Positions 45,681 to 58,744 of a stretch of 64,000 nucleotides of DNA are shown here, in pieces. The translations under genes were made by a program, and so were the position numbers. Source of the DNA: Silurus meridionalis (taxonomy: Eukaryota > Chordata > Actinopteri > Siluriformes > Siluridae); assembly GCF_014805685.1 (NCBI RefSeq), contig NC_060885.1, positions 29,262,632 to 29,326,631 on the forward strand, in the 5' to 3' direction. The first letter of the stretch is position 1. Each line of letters opens with the position of its first letter. Below the pieces are notes generated by a model that saw only the letters and a program-made list of their open reading frames with translations, searched no databases and was not told the origin of the DNA.

Positions 45681-47224
45681 CCAATTTTAACAAAAGTTCT
45701 CAAAACTACCTGACCATGACCGGGCTCTTACCCAGGCTTTAGGTGAATACATGTTGGCGCAAGGTCGTAATTATATTTCGTATATTCGTATATATTATAG
45801 TTCAACTGGCTTCTTGAAACAATGAGAACACCACCTCCAGTGGCTCTTCAGTGGTACACAATGAAGGGTTCATCGTTTAAAACCCTGATCGAAATAGAGC
45901 CAATTCCACGGTCCGAATGTCACTCACGTTATGTAAATAAATCAAAGTTGAAATCTTGATGCTACTGAGAGATTGGAAGGACAAAACCTCATAAAACTTA
46001 CTCTTTTTTTTTTTGCAGCCCTTGTGGAAAGCAAATCCTAGGACACTGGATAGTTTAGATGTAGTATAGTGAAAATCCTCCGTAGTAAATTCAGCAAATC
46101 GATAGCCTAATAACTGCAGAACTAGCCAGGGAGCTTCTGTCCCCCACAGACCTGTCTTGTCAATAACGTTGCCTTCGGACTAAATTTGTGTCAGTGCTCT
46201 TGATTTGAATCGCACCGACAGGTGGAGATTCTTTTGACCTCTCGATGGCAACTCGTGCCACTTTGGGAGGAGGTTTTGAAATAATGCTAGGTGACTGGCT
46301 GATCCCAAGGTACCGAGGTCTTGGCTACGGTTTTACTGAGCTCTAGGAAGAAGTTAAAAATGTGGCCTGTGGTGTTACAAACACTGCTTTTTTTTCTTTC
46401 TGGTAGTACCTTGAGTTGACAACAGGAGGTGATCTAGGAAAAAGTATGAGGTGAAAGACAGGGAGGGAGGTAAAGAGAAGGAAAGTGATCCTGGTTGTGT
46501 ATGGATGGATGCAGGTAATAAGAAGAGGCAGTCTTGCTTGGCATCAGTTGTGTTTACAGAGAAAAACAAGGAAGTAGTGATATGCATAGAAAAAAAAGCT
46601 GAAGAACGAGAAGTTTTCTGAGAAGGAAATTGAAGGATTATTATATAATTACCAACTGGAGATCGCTTGACAGATGCCTAGGTGTGGTAAGGGATTAATC
46701 GATTATTAAATTAGCCATGCTTATCATTCACTGAGCTGCAGCTGAAACGGCCATAATGCACATCAGAGGGATTCGATTATGCCAGCGTAATCAGTTCTGA
46801 TTCCCACAGACCTTAGTCAGACAGCGAAGGCAAGAACTCCTTCCTCTGGGCTTCTTGCTCAGTTTCTCCATAACCATTTTCTCTCTGGTGGGTGGGGGGC
46901 TGGTACCCATCCCTTCCTTTAGCCTGCTTTTCTTTCCAGTCTCTGTCGAACTCGATGCTCGCATTGCATCATTCGCATTTGCATTTCTCCTTCATCGCAC
47001 TGCCTGGGTATATGTTTCTTGCCTACTAAATCATTACTTACTTACAAATAACAGCTTACAAACATCTCCTCAGGCTTGTAATTATGATTTATTATGTTGA
47101 GGAAAAAAAAAAAAAAAAAACGTTCCAACAGGATTTGGCCAAGTCTGCATGCTGCCTTTGATTTTATATTCCTCTTTTCTTCAGGCTGTTGATGCTCCAT
47201 TCTCCCAGCGCAACTTGCTTCTAT
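45681..47224. other. Intronic stretch, no recognised feature
   Basis: Non-periodic DNA with A-runs (47102-47120). 46620-46990 is repeat-poor. No domain in any short frame. Confidence 0.4.
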
Positions 47225-47480
47225 CCTGGCAGCATGGTTGTGCGTTCGCTACCGTTGTTGCCTCACTGCTCTGAGGTCTCCAGTTTTCATCCTTAGCATT
47301 TTCTCCCGGTCTCTACATGGGTTTCCTCTGGGTTCTCTGGATTCTACCCAGGTCTCCGAAAAATTCTATTACCCTACATTGCCTCTAGTTGTGTGCATGT
47401 GTATGTGTGTGTGCACGCATGCATCACCCAGGTTGTATTACTTCAGGCACAGTGTTCCCAGGATTCAGCACAAATCCTCT
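47225..47480 (-). repeat. Common fish interspersed repeat, degraded
   Basis: The plus strand shows GTTGCCTCACTGCTCTGAGG, TTTTCTCCCGGTCTCTACAT then GGGTTTCCTCTGGGTTCTCT. These are diverged versions of GCCTCACAGC, TTCTCCCCGTGTC and GGGTTTCCTCCGGGTRCTC in a very abundant fish repeat that I place with SINE-like elements by inference. Orientation is opposite to the fragments at 47655 and 48625. An internal (TG)n lies at 47395-47412. Confidence 0.6.
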
Positions 47481-47654
47481 ATCCTGAATGATGAATTAAT
47501 GAACACTTGCTAGTCATGTGCCATCACTCTTTCCCAAATGGGAATATCTCTTGGATGGTTACATTAGTGCAGGATTAATTCATCAGGAAGTACACAGTAT
47601 CCTGGTCGGAGGATCTGGAGATTATCACAGAAACACCATCTGGATGGTTCACAA

Positions 47655-47735
47655 ACAAGTGTATAACTAGAGGCAGCATAGAAAAGATCAGTCCACCTAC
47701 ATGCATGTTTTGGCAGAGGGGAAATCAATGTAGTC
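47655..47735 (+). repeat. Common fish interspersed repeat, internal fragment
   Basis: ACTAGAGGCAGCATAGAAAA then CAGTCCACCTACATGCATGT and TTTGGCAGAGG correspond to the CTAGGGGCAATTTAGCATAG / CAATCCACCTACCTGCATG block of the repeat described at 47225. Confidence 0.55.
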
Positions 47736-48063
47736 TTGGGAAGGACTTTCTAAGATCAGCATCAAACCCTGTCTGCATGAGACATCAATACTACAAGCTT
47801 TGCTAAGCTTGTTAGGCATTATTTTATCATCAAGAACAATATTTTTCTTACACGCTTGTAAAAAGATATGGATACGAGTAGGAAAACAGCTACATGCTCT
47901 TTAAGGCTGGCATAATGAATTTTAGCTCACATTACTACCTCATACACATTCTGCTTTTAAACACTGTCAGTTGGTTGCCCAGGGCCTTTGGTTAGATACA
48001 TAACACTAAATTCAGTCTTGGCAGTATGCAAGGCATTCATTTGCTGTTTATTGTTACAACTAT

Positions 48064-48591
48064 TTGGTATATGGTACCAGATTTGTGCTTGATCGTTGTT
48101 CCAAGATTCTTCTGAATTTATATCTTCCAAATTTAGTTTTTAAACTAGCACGTTTTTACTCTATTTTAGTTTATTTCGTAGCACCTTTTTGTATTTTTGA
48201 GTCTTTAAATTATCTATATTTCAGTGGTACTTTTTCTTTTGAAGCAGTTTTTGGAAAAAAGCATTTCCTTCGGGATTTATATCATCTCATTTTATCTCAT
48301 CTTATCGCAGATTTTGTCAGTAGGATGGGTATTGCAGTTTGGGTAATGAGCAACACTAAACCAACATCCTCAGTGAGGCTGAGAATAACAACTTTCCTAA
48401 AACTGGAAGTAAATAACCACGATTGTTTAAGGGATTCATGGAAAATTGTTGGTTCTTTTAGCTTAGGCAAACAAGAAAATCTTTTTCAAAAGGTACAAAT
48501 TTGTTGTTGGCTAAACCAAAGGGTGATCTGTTCCACAAACGTGACAAATGAAGACCTTTTAAGGAGTCTAAGAAACAGAGATTCTGTATAA
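48064..48591 (+). other. 175-codon open frame, probably not a gene
   Basis: This is the longest frame in the window that is not simple repeat or transposase. It is rich in Phe, Leu and aromatic residues because the DNA is T-rich, has no recognisable domain, and its last third (about 48475-48575: TTTTTCAAAAGGTACAAATT, GACCTTTTAAGGAGTCTAAG) resembles a common fish MITE with GGTAC words. I treat it as chance. Confidence 0.6.
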
Positions 48592-48624
48592 TGCAAAGAT
48601 ATATACAGCTTTTAGTCTAGGGTT

Positions 48625-48775
48625 ATTGCTTTATCCTGGTCAGGTTAATCATGTGTACCCAGGGATCAATGAACACAAGGTAGAAATATATCCCTGAAGG
48701 AAATCCATGCATGGATCTAACCCAGGAACGATTGAGCTGTGAGGCAGCAATTCGTCCCGATCGGTCATTGAGACA
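48625..48775 (+). repeat. Common fish interspersed repeat, degraded
   Basis: TTTATCCTGGTCAGGTTAAT, then CCCAGGGATCAATGAACACA and AAGGTAGAAATATATCCCTG, and finally GAGCTGTGAGGCAGCAATTC. These are diverged forms of TATCCTGGTCAGGGTCACGG...GAGCTGTGAGGCAGCAACGC in the same family as 47225 and 47655. Confidence 0.65.
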
Positions 48776-49174
48776 TTTTTACAGCCTTGCCGTAACATGC
48801 ATTATCATTTGGGTCGATAAACCAGAAAGCCAGTGTATAAGTTTGAGGATGCTACAATTTCCATAAAAGCAGATATATGTTTTGCTATCGAAATGGCAGG
48901 GTTAACTACGGATGAAATAAGTTCTTCGAGAGATATTTGGGAAGTATAACAAAACTATAAGGCAACACACGAACTTTTTCACAAAGTAACAAAGAAGATC
49001 AACCAACCAGAAGATCAAGGGAACCAGAACCTTTTGATCATTCTTGTGGCAACAGGTATTACAGTTTGAGTTTTTTAAAAAAAGTCTTCAGGTTAGAGAA
49101 CTTTTGTATCAGTTGTCCTATAACAGAGGTTCTTTCTGTGTTATAGGTATGATAAAAAAATTATTTACACACTC

Positions 49175-49315
49175 CACACACAATCCTACTGGGACACAAC
49201 ATTTCTAGGCATATGTGGTTATTCCTCAAAGTATTACCACAATGTTGCAGGCATACAATTGTATAGGATATGTTTAAATATGACCAAAAGGTTTTCCCTT
49301 GGTCAGGTGGCCACA
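49175..49315 (+). mobile_element. Tc1/mariner family A fragment
   Basis: ACTGGGACACAACATTTCTA then GGCATATGTGGTTATTCC correspond to the part of the family A element just inside its left end (compare ATTATATGTGGTTCTTCTCC at 2954-2973). It ends with GGTCAGGTGGCCACAAAC, the family's other terminus. A family B element follows directly. Confidence 0.6.
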
Positions 49316-49822
49316 AACACTGATCAGGCATAACATTATAACCACCTGCCTGATATTGTGTTGGTAACCTATTGCTGCCAAAGCAGTTCTGACCCTTTTA
49401 GCATTACCTTCAGCAGTTTGAGCTAGAGGAACTCATCTGTTGGATCGGATCACATGGACCGGATTTCGCTCCCCACGTAAATCAACTGTGAGCTGTGGTC
49501 GCCCATGACCCTGTCGCCGCTTTCTTCAGACCACTTTTGATAAATACTGACCGGGACATCAGAGAGGGAACACCCCACAAGCGCTGCAGTTTTGGAGATG
49601 CTCTGATCCAGTCCTCTAGCCATCACAACTTGGCTCCTGTAAAACTTGCTCAAATCCTTACACTTGCCCTTTTTTCCTGCTTCTAACACGTCAACTTTGA
49701 GGAGAAAATGTTCACTTGCCTAATATTTGCCTCCCACTTACAGGTGCCATAATAAAGAGATAATCGGTGTGGTTTTCACTTCACCTAATGTTTTAATGTC
49801 AATGTTATCCCTGACTGGTGTA
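49316..49822 (-). mobile_element. Tc1-like family B element with N-terminal transposase remnant
   Basis: The ends are CACTGATCAGGCATAACATT and, reversed, TACACCAGTCAGGGATAACA, matching the family B ends at 32278-32594. About 507 bp, internally deleted. The minus strand holds the start of the transposase gene. Confidence 0.88.
49450..49689 (-). pseudogene. Tc1-like transposase N-terminal DNA-binding region, 79 codons
   Basis: The frame starting [16 protein letters not shown] continues with [20 protein letters not shown] and YQKW. This is the helix-turn-helix of the Tc1-like transposase. It then reads [20 protein letters not shown], a diverged version of the GRPRLID...GERR linker, and stops. 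The catalytic domain is deleted. A frame this intact in a short element suggests a fairly young deletion derivative, but it cannot encode an active enzyme. Confidence 0.85.
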
Positions 49823-52800
49823 GTGTATGTAATTTCTAAGACACACAAAATGGAACGGTTCTTTAAGGGTTCATTGAATAAATGGGCATTGGATACATTT
49901 CTAGATTCAAAAATTGTAATTGGAAATGTTCCTGATATGGAAAGACTTATGTTATATGGGGTGAAGACAGGGTTAAGAATTTCCCCCATATGGACAACTA
50001 AAGAATCTTTCACAGTTTCTAAAAACACAAAGTATGCTAGAAATATAAATATATTTAATCTACCCAGCAAGACTAAGAATAGTGGGGTTATAAATAATGG
50101 ATCATTTTTCTAAGAAACAGTGGTGTAACTTGGAAAACTTATGCAACGAGACAGAAATATGCTGAAGTAAAAAAGCCCAGATTGAAGGCAGAGATGAGAG
50201 TGGACATGTTCTAGCAAACGCTGCCAGATCATATGCATATCTAACAATACAGCTCTCTCAAAACTGCTCGCAAGCACTGGAACCCTCACCACAAACAAGC
50301 TAAGCAGTGCAGATCCAGCAGCTTGGAAGCCAGCTGAGAGACTTTTAGACTCTTTGACACTCTGCATGGTGGAATCATGTTGTGTTCGGAAAACAGTATA
50401 ATTGCATCGATCAGTTGAGCTTTGGCTAGGAGGGAAAAGTGCAAGCGAGGGCGTTCAAGCTAAAGCCAGCAGTGACTGTTCCGAGGTCCCACAGAGCGCT
50501 GACCACCACGGGCATTTCTGAAAAGAGCAAACTGGCTTTCTTTTTTTCATCCAAATTCCCTGGAGCATTTAAAAGCAACAGCTCGGAATTAAAAGACAGG
50601 TTTTTTTACAATTCTGTTTGCCTATGCTGAACTCTCAATTTCAAGCAGTCTTTTTTTTAAGGGCTCTCTCTTCATTTGGATCCAATTTTCACTCATCATT
50701 TATTCATTACCCCTATTTATTTAGGCAGCACTCACCGAGCTGTCGATCAATGGCATATTTACCAAAAGAAGCAGGGCTTCTTTCTGAGCTGCGGCATTAT
50801 CGAAGGCAAAGCCAGATTAACGTGGGCTCTGAGACTAAACTAACAGAAGAATGAATTAGGATCGTTATTTAGTGGCCCACGCATAGCCACACAGATGCTT
50901 GAGGATGTATAAGAATACACACTCACAGGCAGGTTTACTGCGTATGAACACATTCATGTATACAATTACACACAGAACTTCTCAGGAGCTCTATCCTGCA
51001 TAAAGTTTTTCCATGATATCGGCAGAAAAGTTAACAATGTGATACATCGATATAATACAGTGTAGATGCGCTTCACTTGGATTATTTAGAATGTGAGCAA
51101 TAATTTGTGGCCAGTATTTTATATCTAGATTGATTACTCTTCACTCAACTGTTTTTCAAGTGTGTTCTTTCAGCACCACTCCTGCTACGTGAATATGGCA
51201 TATCGCAACAAAACAAAATCACAATACACCTGAAATCACAAAAAATTTCCTTGCGCTCTCTCTTAGCACCTCAGCTCCGCCCCTCTACACCCCACCCTCC
51301 CTCAGCACCAGTCCCTCTCTCTTACTTCCTTTCTGTCATTCTTTTCTCTACAAGTTGTACCAGCATTCAATTACAGCCACATAATCACTTTTCATCCCCA
51401 AGGCTTGACATGCCCTCCGGATGGCGAGAGAAGGAAAAAAAAAAAAAAAAAAAAAAGTCTAATTACTTGCTGACCTTCACACCCTTTTCTGTCCGTCTCT
51501 CTCTTTCACACATACACTCAGAGAACAGAGCCAGACGCCTACCCGCTAAGGCACACGTGTTCCCCCTTGTGCTTCAAATGATGGTGATTAACAACATACA
51601 ACAAATTGAGTTTTTATGGAGTGGACTAGCCCAGGATACCGCTGAGTGCGATTAAGCCTCATTAATCCTGTAGCATAGATATCTGCATAATTGTTTCATA
51701 AAGGCACGCCGAGGTCAGTGTATTTTTTCCGACGATAACGGCGGTAAAGGTGTTATCGTTCGCGGCATACCACGGCCACGTACGTAACGTCTACGGTGTA
51801 ATCAAGTGGAAAATGAACCTGAAAACATATGACGCTTTTTCAGATTCGAGTTTGAGTGTAGGAATAGTAGCAATGGCTGACTTTTTTCGGCAGCTTAATC
51901 CTAAATTAACTAGATAACCTTTACTTCTTCATTTACAATTCATCTTTTAGAAACAGGAAGCCAGAACGCCTGCTTGCCTAAGATACAAAACAAACCTGAC
52001 AGAAGTTATCCAGCTAGCAAAACATAGAGAAACAGCGAAGACGATAGCAAAAGCCTTGTCGTTTTCCCCTAAACCATAACCCTGTGAGCAAGGGCATTTC
52101 ACGTGCAGCTAAATCCGAATTAGAATTACCAAATGAGCTTCTGGGTTGAATTTCTTCTTATTTTTTGTTTTTTTAAAACCTTCCCGTGTCATCAGGGCGA
52201 GTGATGGGTTTTGTAAAAAACGGCATTAAAAATGAAACGATCGCACTGCGGTCCTGTGCAAAACGTCTGGCGAGGAATGCGCCGGTTTTAATTGCACACA
52301 GGCATTTTTATTGCGCATTAATTTTTATTACACAACCGCAACACGCTTCTGTCCGCCTCAATAAACGACCAAGCCGTAGACATAGACCTGGCTTACCCTC
52401 CTTTATGATAAAATAAACATGCTTCACTTTCCCCCCTCGGCGATGAGTGAAATAAACTCAGAACGACCTCGACATACTTCTCGGCTTCATGAATAAAACC
52501 CAGAATGCTCATCTGAAATCCTTCATGTGATCGAGCGTGCGGGAAACCGGCGGGAGAAAAAGCGGCGCTTAGATACTGCCATTTTAGCGTAACTCGGCCA
52601 TAAAATATGGACGCCACCTTCTTGCTTAAGAGGCGAGAGCAGCGTCGTTAAAGACGCGCAACGCTTTTCTACTCTTTTATTCCGTGTGAAAGCATCTCAG
52701 TCGACTGCTGTGCTCAAACGCGCCGTCAGAAGATCCTGACTCGCTTATTTTTTTCTTTCCGTTTATTGCAGGAAGAACTTTAGAGCTGCGCAGAGAAAAG

Positions 52801-52980
52801 GCTGAGGACTACATGCCGTTCTCCAATCAGGATCAGTTCATCCTAAAAGCATGCATACTGTGCGAGGGATTAGATAAATCTTTAGCTTTTAAAATACCAC
52901 AGCAATGTGGAATTCTTGAACCCGAGTGGTCGGAAGGTGGTGACTAAGGAAGGGAGTAATCCCAAAAGTGTGTGCCAAGG
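49823..52980. other. Intronic stretch, mixed and partly repeat-poor
   Basis: 49830-50110 may be a diverged MITE (GGTTCTTTAAGGGTTCATTG words); its 128-codon frame shows no domain. 50440-50860, 51650-51850 and 52180-52840 are non-periodic and GC-richer with several CpGs, and are candidates for conserved non-coding DNA. An A-run lies at 51437-51457. No gene recognised. Confidence 0.4.
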
Positions 52981-52982
52981 TG

Positions 52983-53165
52983 GCTCAAAGGTTAAGGCTT
53001 TGGGTTACTGATCTGACACTTTCACTATTGGGCCTTTGAGCAAGGTCGTTACCCCTTGTAGCCCCAACCGACCCTACGCTTAAAACCAAACTTCCTAACT
53101 AGCTGGGATATGTGAAAATAATACTGTAAGTATTTCACTGTGCTATAAGGTTTCTACAGCATAAC
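52983..53165 (+). mobile_element. tRNA-derived SINE, diverged
   Basis: The head GGTGGCTCAAAGGTTAAGGC (A-box region) is followed by a poorly kept B box. The body GGGCCTTTGAGCAAGGTCGT then TACCCCTTGTAGCCCC is the usual post-tRNA block. Its 3' part (AATAATACTGTAAGTATTTC) differs from the GGATAAG-type tail of other copies. Confidence 0.7.
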
Positions 53166-55085
53166 AGTTACTACTAATACCAATGTCAGCTTGCCATGTT
53201 ACTTCTACTGAGAAAGCACACAGTTTCTCCTGTTCTCAAGACACTTCCATGTAGGCCGTAAGGTGAAGCCGTTTTTCGTTTAATCCCGTTCCCATATATG
53301 GGGCACTAAATTATTTTCATTCCAATAAAAAGAGCTATTGGTTTTGAGCGAGGAAATAAAAGTTCTTCATGTATAATCCTGCAGTTTATTTTTTATTAGT
53401 GTTTAAAGTCGGCAATAGTTCCTTCATCGCGGAATCATATTTTGACCATGAGTGATTCGGCTTCACGTCACGTGTAGGAAGCACAACCAATAAGGTGGCC
53501 GATTTTGGATTGCCAGAAAACATAACTATCAATTTACCACTGACTGTTACAAAATGCCAATGGTGGAGACTCCCTGAGAGCCGAGTAAAATCCGTCATTT
53601 TCTACGGCCCCCATTTCAGTATGTTTTCTACGGCTTTTAATTTATAATTTTGCCGCCAAATATAAAATATACCATAATTAAGGTATTAAACACCTTACCT
53701 AGGGCTGGACTCAACACCCAAAAAAAATTCACTAAAGATTAAAATGTCATCACTTTTGTTTTTAGCAAGCAACGAGAGTTCTGGTCAAGTATTAGTGACC
53801 AAACGAGGCAAGGAAAAAAATAAATAAATAAAAGTAAAAAAAAAAAATTGTATTCCTACCAACAGATTAATATTAACAATAGTATTCAAGCTTTTTATGC
53901 ATTTACATGAGGAACATATTGATCCTGGTGGCCTTCGGGGGATCTGAAATTGCAACCAACTACCATACGATGATTATCTCAGCAAAATTAGCCGGGTTAT
54001 CACACGGACCCTATTATTCCATTCCGTTCGAATAAAGTCGAGGCGAAATCATTTGCAATGTTTGGGTTTTATGCTACATTATGGATTTTGCAGTATTCGT
54101 CCAATCGAGTTACTCTTTTAATGAGCTCTTGAGTTGCTCTTTAAATGTCGAAACGTTGTAAACAAACTTTACGGCTCTGCGTAGAAATGAAAATAGAGGT
54201 TAATGCAAGAGGGTGTACCCAAGGATAGAACGTTCGGGAGATGGAGGGAGAGATAGAGGGTGAGAGAGAGATTGAAAAAGCGCATTGTTAAACTGTGACG
54301 TGTTTTGTGTGGTCTAAGGTCTTTCATTGACGTGTTTAGGGATGTGAATTAAGAGCTCAGGCTGGAGGATATGCCATCAGTCATTCTCTGCAGCCCAAAC
54401 AGCGTCAGCCTACCAAGATTTATAACGCACATTAGGGCAAATTCACTTTACTTTACTCAGAATCGACCTGTTCCTTAGATCTCCATAAGCCTTGTCGCTG
54501 TATACTAATAGATGGCTGTAAAGTTCCTTTGTGACCCTTTAAAAAAAAAAAAAAGCAGCTACGTTTTCTGGCGCCCGGGGTGTCTCGTATGTTCAAAATC
54601 CCACTCGTCTTTATTGATGGTGATGCATTTTCATCTCCGCCGTCTCGTTGTCTAAACGCTCTTACGGCCAACAGAGACATGTAAAAAAAAAATATTGGAA
54701 AAAAAATACAATCGAATCTTTGAAGAGGTTTAAATACGTCGCAGACAAGGTGGGGACACAAACCCTTTCTTGGTGGCGGCATCCTGTTTGTTTATTTATT
54801 TATTTACTTACTTACTTATTAATTTATTTATTGAATGCCAGGGGAAAGGGGGGCATGGTACAATATATCACGCCTCGTTCGTATTCATCGCCACGAGGAC
54901 CCGGGTTGAAATTTGCAAAGGTCAAAACGGGAGCTGCAGAGGGACAAATACACAAAGTAGCTTTTCAAAGGAGTTAAAATGTGGAGCACAGCACAGTTTC
55001 ATATTTAGAATGAGTGCATGTTGAAATCTCTGTAGTAGTGTAAAATGTATTAATCAAAATTAAAATCGTTTAATTTTATCTATTT
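53166..55085. other. Intronic stretch, no recognised feature
   Basis: Non-repetitive except A-runs, a GAGAGA run near 54250-54272 and a TTTA/TTAC tetranucleotide run at 54787-54832. Short frames have no recognisable domain. Confidence 0.4.
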
Positions 55086-55089
55086 GATT

Positions 55090-55250
55090 TTAGGTTATGT
55101 AAGGAGTCTCCGTGGTTAAGATATTAGACTTTAGCTGAGTCCTTAAGCATTCCTTTTAACCCTCTACTGCTCTTTTGTAGAAGGAAGATCATTGTATGTC
55201 ACTGTGGATAAGACACAAAGGACACGTCATAAATGCAAATGGCATGAGAA
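55090..55250 (+). mobile_element. Degraded tRNA-derived SINE
   Basis: AAGGAGTCTCCGTGGTTAAG (A-box region) then, after loss of the B box, GAGTCCTTAAGCATTCCTTT TAACCCTC and a tail GTCACTGTGGATAAGACACA AAGGACACGTCATAAATGC. This is a mutated version of the CTCTGGATAAGGGCGTCTGC tail. The TA array that follows begins at its 3' end. Confidence 0.6.

Positions 55251-55251
<1 letters not shown>

Positions 55252-55319
<68 letters not shown>
55252..55319. repeat. (TA)n microsatellite
   Basis: About 68 bp of uninterrupted TA, starting at the tail of a degraded SINE. Confidence 0.97.
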
Positions 55320-55323
<4 letters not shown>

Positions 55324-56329
55324 TTTTAAAAAGTGTCAATTCCATGAGCAGTATATGGTTAGTTATTATATTTAAAGCATCAGGATTCATTAATAGGTTA
55401 TGAATTATATTAAAATGACAAAAAAAAAAAACATTTAATCAGCGTGGGGTTAGGGAGTATAAATATATTAAGTTTAGTTTGTTCGGAAAGGTTTAAACTT
55501 TTTGTGCTAGAGACAAACAGAGGGGTGAATCAACAGACAGCGGATGGACAGACAGACAAATAGACAACTAGCAGCACAAAAAGTCAAAATTACACTATTA
55601 AAAAATATATTATACATAAGTTAGATTAAATAAAGACAGACACGGTGTGTAGAAATGCAGTGAGTGTGTGATGTGAAGTATATTTTGTGTAAACTTTGCT
55701 GATACTCCAGCAGACATGAGGTGAATTAAAGTGACAGTGCAGCACAAACATGACACGAACATTATTAGCAGTGTGACAGCAGAAGAGCAAATAACGTTAA
55801 GTTGGCAGTGTGTACGCTGTGAACAGTGAATGCTAGTCACGATCAAATATCGCTCAATAAGCTAATCCTAAGACTGGCTAAGTGCAGTGGTGTACAGTGT
55901 GATCACTAGGATTTAGGAGTTCAATGCTATAGTGGTGTATAGATTTCTAGGTTTTATCTATAAGCATTTTAGATTAGTTTTCATTTAAAATGTATAGATT
56001 CGATTGCATTTATGATTTAATGTTCGGGTTAAGATTTTTATATTCGATTTTAGAGATCAAAATTTGAAGTTGGTTTCAAGTCCGTGTTATGATTAGTTTA
56101 ATCTCAAATTCATGGTTTGGGTTTGGATTAACATTAGAGACATATTTCAATGTTTGGTGAACATTGCTTTATTAAATTCACTAAAAGAAATTACAATTTC
56201 TAAAATTTTGCTGCTTTCTCAGAGAGGAATCTGACCGTTTCTCTCTAAGGGGGTAAGTTTCTAATCATGTGTTCTCCATGTAGTCCTTACATTTGATCCA
56301 GCCACAATCCTGTTTTATCATTAATCAAA
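55320..56329. other. Intronic stretch, no recognised feature
   Basis: AT-rich, non-periodic, with a run of GACAGACAGACAAATAGACA at 55548-55567. Nothing assignable. Confidence 0.4.
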
Positions 56330-56480
56330 GCTGGCACACATCACTTCACCACCGGTTTTCCTCCACTGGCTTCCTGGAGCAGGCCGAATTCAATTTAAAA
56401 CCCTGCTCCTTTCCCGACAGCTCGAAATCTGCACTGCATCTCAAGTCCTTTGAGCCGTTTGAGCCATAAGTAAAGACACT
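56330..56480 (+). mobile_element. Possible LINE reverse-transcriptase fragment
   Basis: CACTGGCTTCCTGGAGCAGG then CGAATTCAATTTAAAACCCT reads HWLPGAGRIQFKTLL. This resembles the HWLPVAARIRFKTL motif in the L2-type reverse transcriptase at about 31237-31275. Little else is recognisable. Confidence 0.45.
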
Positions 56481-58740
56481 TCTTGACCCGGAGACCACAA
56501 GACGACTGTTTGACAAATGCCTCGAATGTTAGAGGTAAAAACGGCTGTACTATACATCCACCGACTGTTAGATATACATCACAGCGGAAAATACGATTGC
56601 TACACAGCTCACTGCTATTTCATATCCGTTTCTATTGTGCAACAAATTGCACTGCCACTTCATACACGTACATCGTCATGCCATATTACACGCTTTCAAT
56701 GGAATGATTCATTTGCCCCACACACATGTAACAGAAGCACCACACATTAGGCTTGTATTTGTCATTTCTTCAATTGGGTCATGTAATGATCGTTGAGCTA
56801 CACGGCTTAGGTTCCGTCATAGATTTTTTTTCACTCAGGAGTTTCCATTTTACTAAGGTTACAAACCATTAAAAAAAAAAAAAAAAAAAAGTTAAGCACC
56901 TATACATATGCAATTGCTAGTATTTGTATCTGGTATCAGTGCACACATCAACCTACCCCACCCCCATTTCTCCAGAACATAAACACTTGTTAGCCTTTCC
57001 GACCATTTAAATCATGACTGAAAATACTGGTCTTTTAGATCAAATCACAGTACCTAGCGGTCTATAATCAGCAGGAGACCTCTAAATCCCTCAAAACAAA
57101 CAATCCACTCCTGCCAGAGTAGACACAACACTGCAATGTTATGCCCTTCAACACAGACATTTATTTATATAATAATATTGCTATAATTAAGTTACCCCTG
57201 GGGTTCAAGAGCGCATTTTGCACATAGGTCTGATCCCCAATAAACCCTTTGTGCGCATTATTATATCCTCAATTCTTTTCCTGCTTGAAAATTCAACCTC
57301 ATGGCTTCTTTATTTTTCTAAGCCGGACACGTTCCAGTCTTACGAAGTGTTCGAGTGGACTTCAGGGCGGAGTGAAACCGCAGGCCCAGATAATGATACG
57401 CTAAAGTGCTAACATGTTAAAAATGGTTCCGTGTGACCTACAAAGGCGTATCATTATCTTAGACTGCTTTCTCTGCAGCATCATTAACTCAACCCTTTAG
57501 CACACACCTGCTATTTCTCACTCTTATTTCTCTCCCACCCTGTGGATCTGCCTATTTTTGTCTTTTTTTTTTAGGTCTCTTACTTCATCTTCCATATGGT
57601 GCCTCATATCATCATACATGCAAGGCAATGTATTCTATGAGTCTGTAAGAACTATGTTAAAGAATGGCTCTTTGACCTTGATTTCCCATTTCGAAGGGTT
57701 CGAGCCACAGCTTTTTTTCATTCAAAATCTCAATCATCAGAAATGAAAAGGTGTACTGGTTTTATGCAGTACCTAAATTCAACCTCTGCTGCTCTCTGAT
57801 GTATTTGTATTAGAAGTCCGTGACCGCAGACATGCCTTCTGCCTCTTATGAGCCACATCATCCTCCACAAGACACTGAGACGAGAAAGAAAAAAACCGAA
57901 GAGACTCGATTAAATCCATTTTGAGCACCGCACTTGAAACACATATCCGCCAAGAGATATTGTTTTACGCCTTTGTCGGAACACCTTATGGGCCTTTTTT
58001 AGGGTTGCTCGTGTACCGCTCTGTCGGATCAAACAGCCCAAGGTCTTAAACATCTCATTAACGATGGCTGGAGGAAAGTAAACACAACAGCTTTGAATAG
58101 CGAAAACACACAAAAGGCAGAGTAGAGGCATTAAAGAGCACGTAAAGAAGAGCAACAGAATGCTAGCTTGAGGAAAATCAAGGTTGGGTTTTTTTTTTTG
58201 GGTAAGGCAAGGCTAAGAAGCTTTGACTCGAGGTCAACATGTTGCCTCAGATTTCTAGATCCGACGTATTATAATGGATTTCATGGCATTTAAAAATTGA
58301 ATGCAAATCAATGTTTAAACACAAAGTGGCCCAACAGAAGGGACGTATCATATTCCAGTTGTATATTTGTATAAAGCTGCCAGAACATTTAGGTGACTTT
58401 ACAATAGTAGCATCACCTCTGAGAGATCTCAAAATGTTGGCCTTTTAGTAGTTCCTAGAATAGCAATCTGACCACTAAAGGTGGACATTGCAAGGCTCAG
58501 ACACACTCTGCCTGAGTTTAAAAGATTATGCCGACCCTGCGAGGATCCTGAGCCATCTAAATATGTACCAGACATTGAGGATGAACAACCTCTTAATCAA
58601 ATGCTCAAATAAACATTTTACATATGTTGTTTCTTTGTCATTGAACATTTAACGGGTATGGCATGGAGGAGTTGTTTTTGAATTTTTAAGAGCTCAAGCT
58701 GAGCAAATAAACTCTAAACTGACTGTATGAGACATTACTC
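56481..58740. other. Intronic stretch, partly repeat-poor
   Basis: A-run at 56871-56890. 57200-57460 and 57780-58160 are non-periodic and could hold conserved non-coding DNA. No recognised gene. Confidence 0.4.
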
Positions 58741-58744
58741 ATAA

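Noticed and set aside
48064..48591. 175-codon frame without simple repeats
   Set aside because: No recognisable domain, amino-acid bias follows the T-rich DNA, and the end overlaps a probable MITE. Would reconsider if a protein search or spliced reads support it.
49450..49689. Possible active Tc1 transposase
   Set aside because: Only the N-terminal DNA-binding region is present; the catalytic domain is deleted from the 507-bp element.
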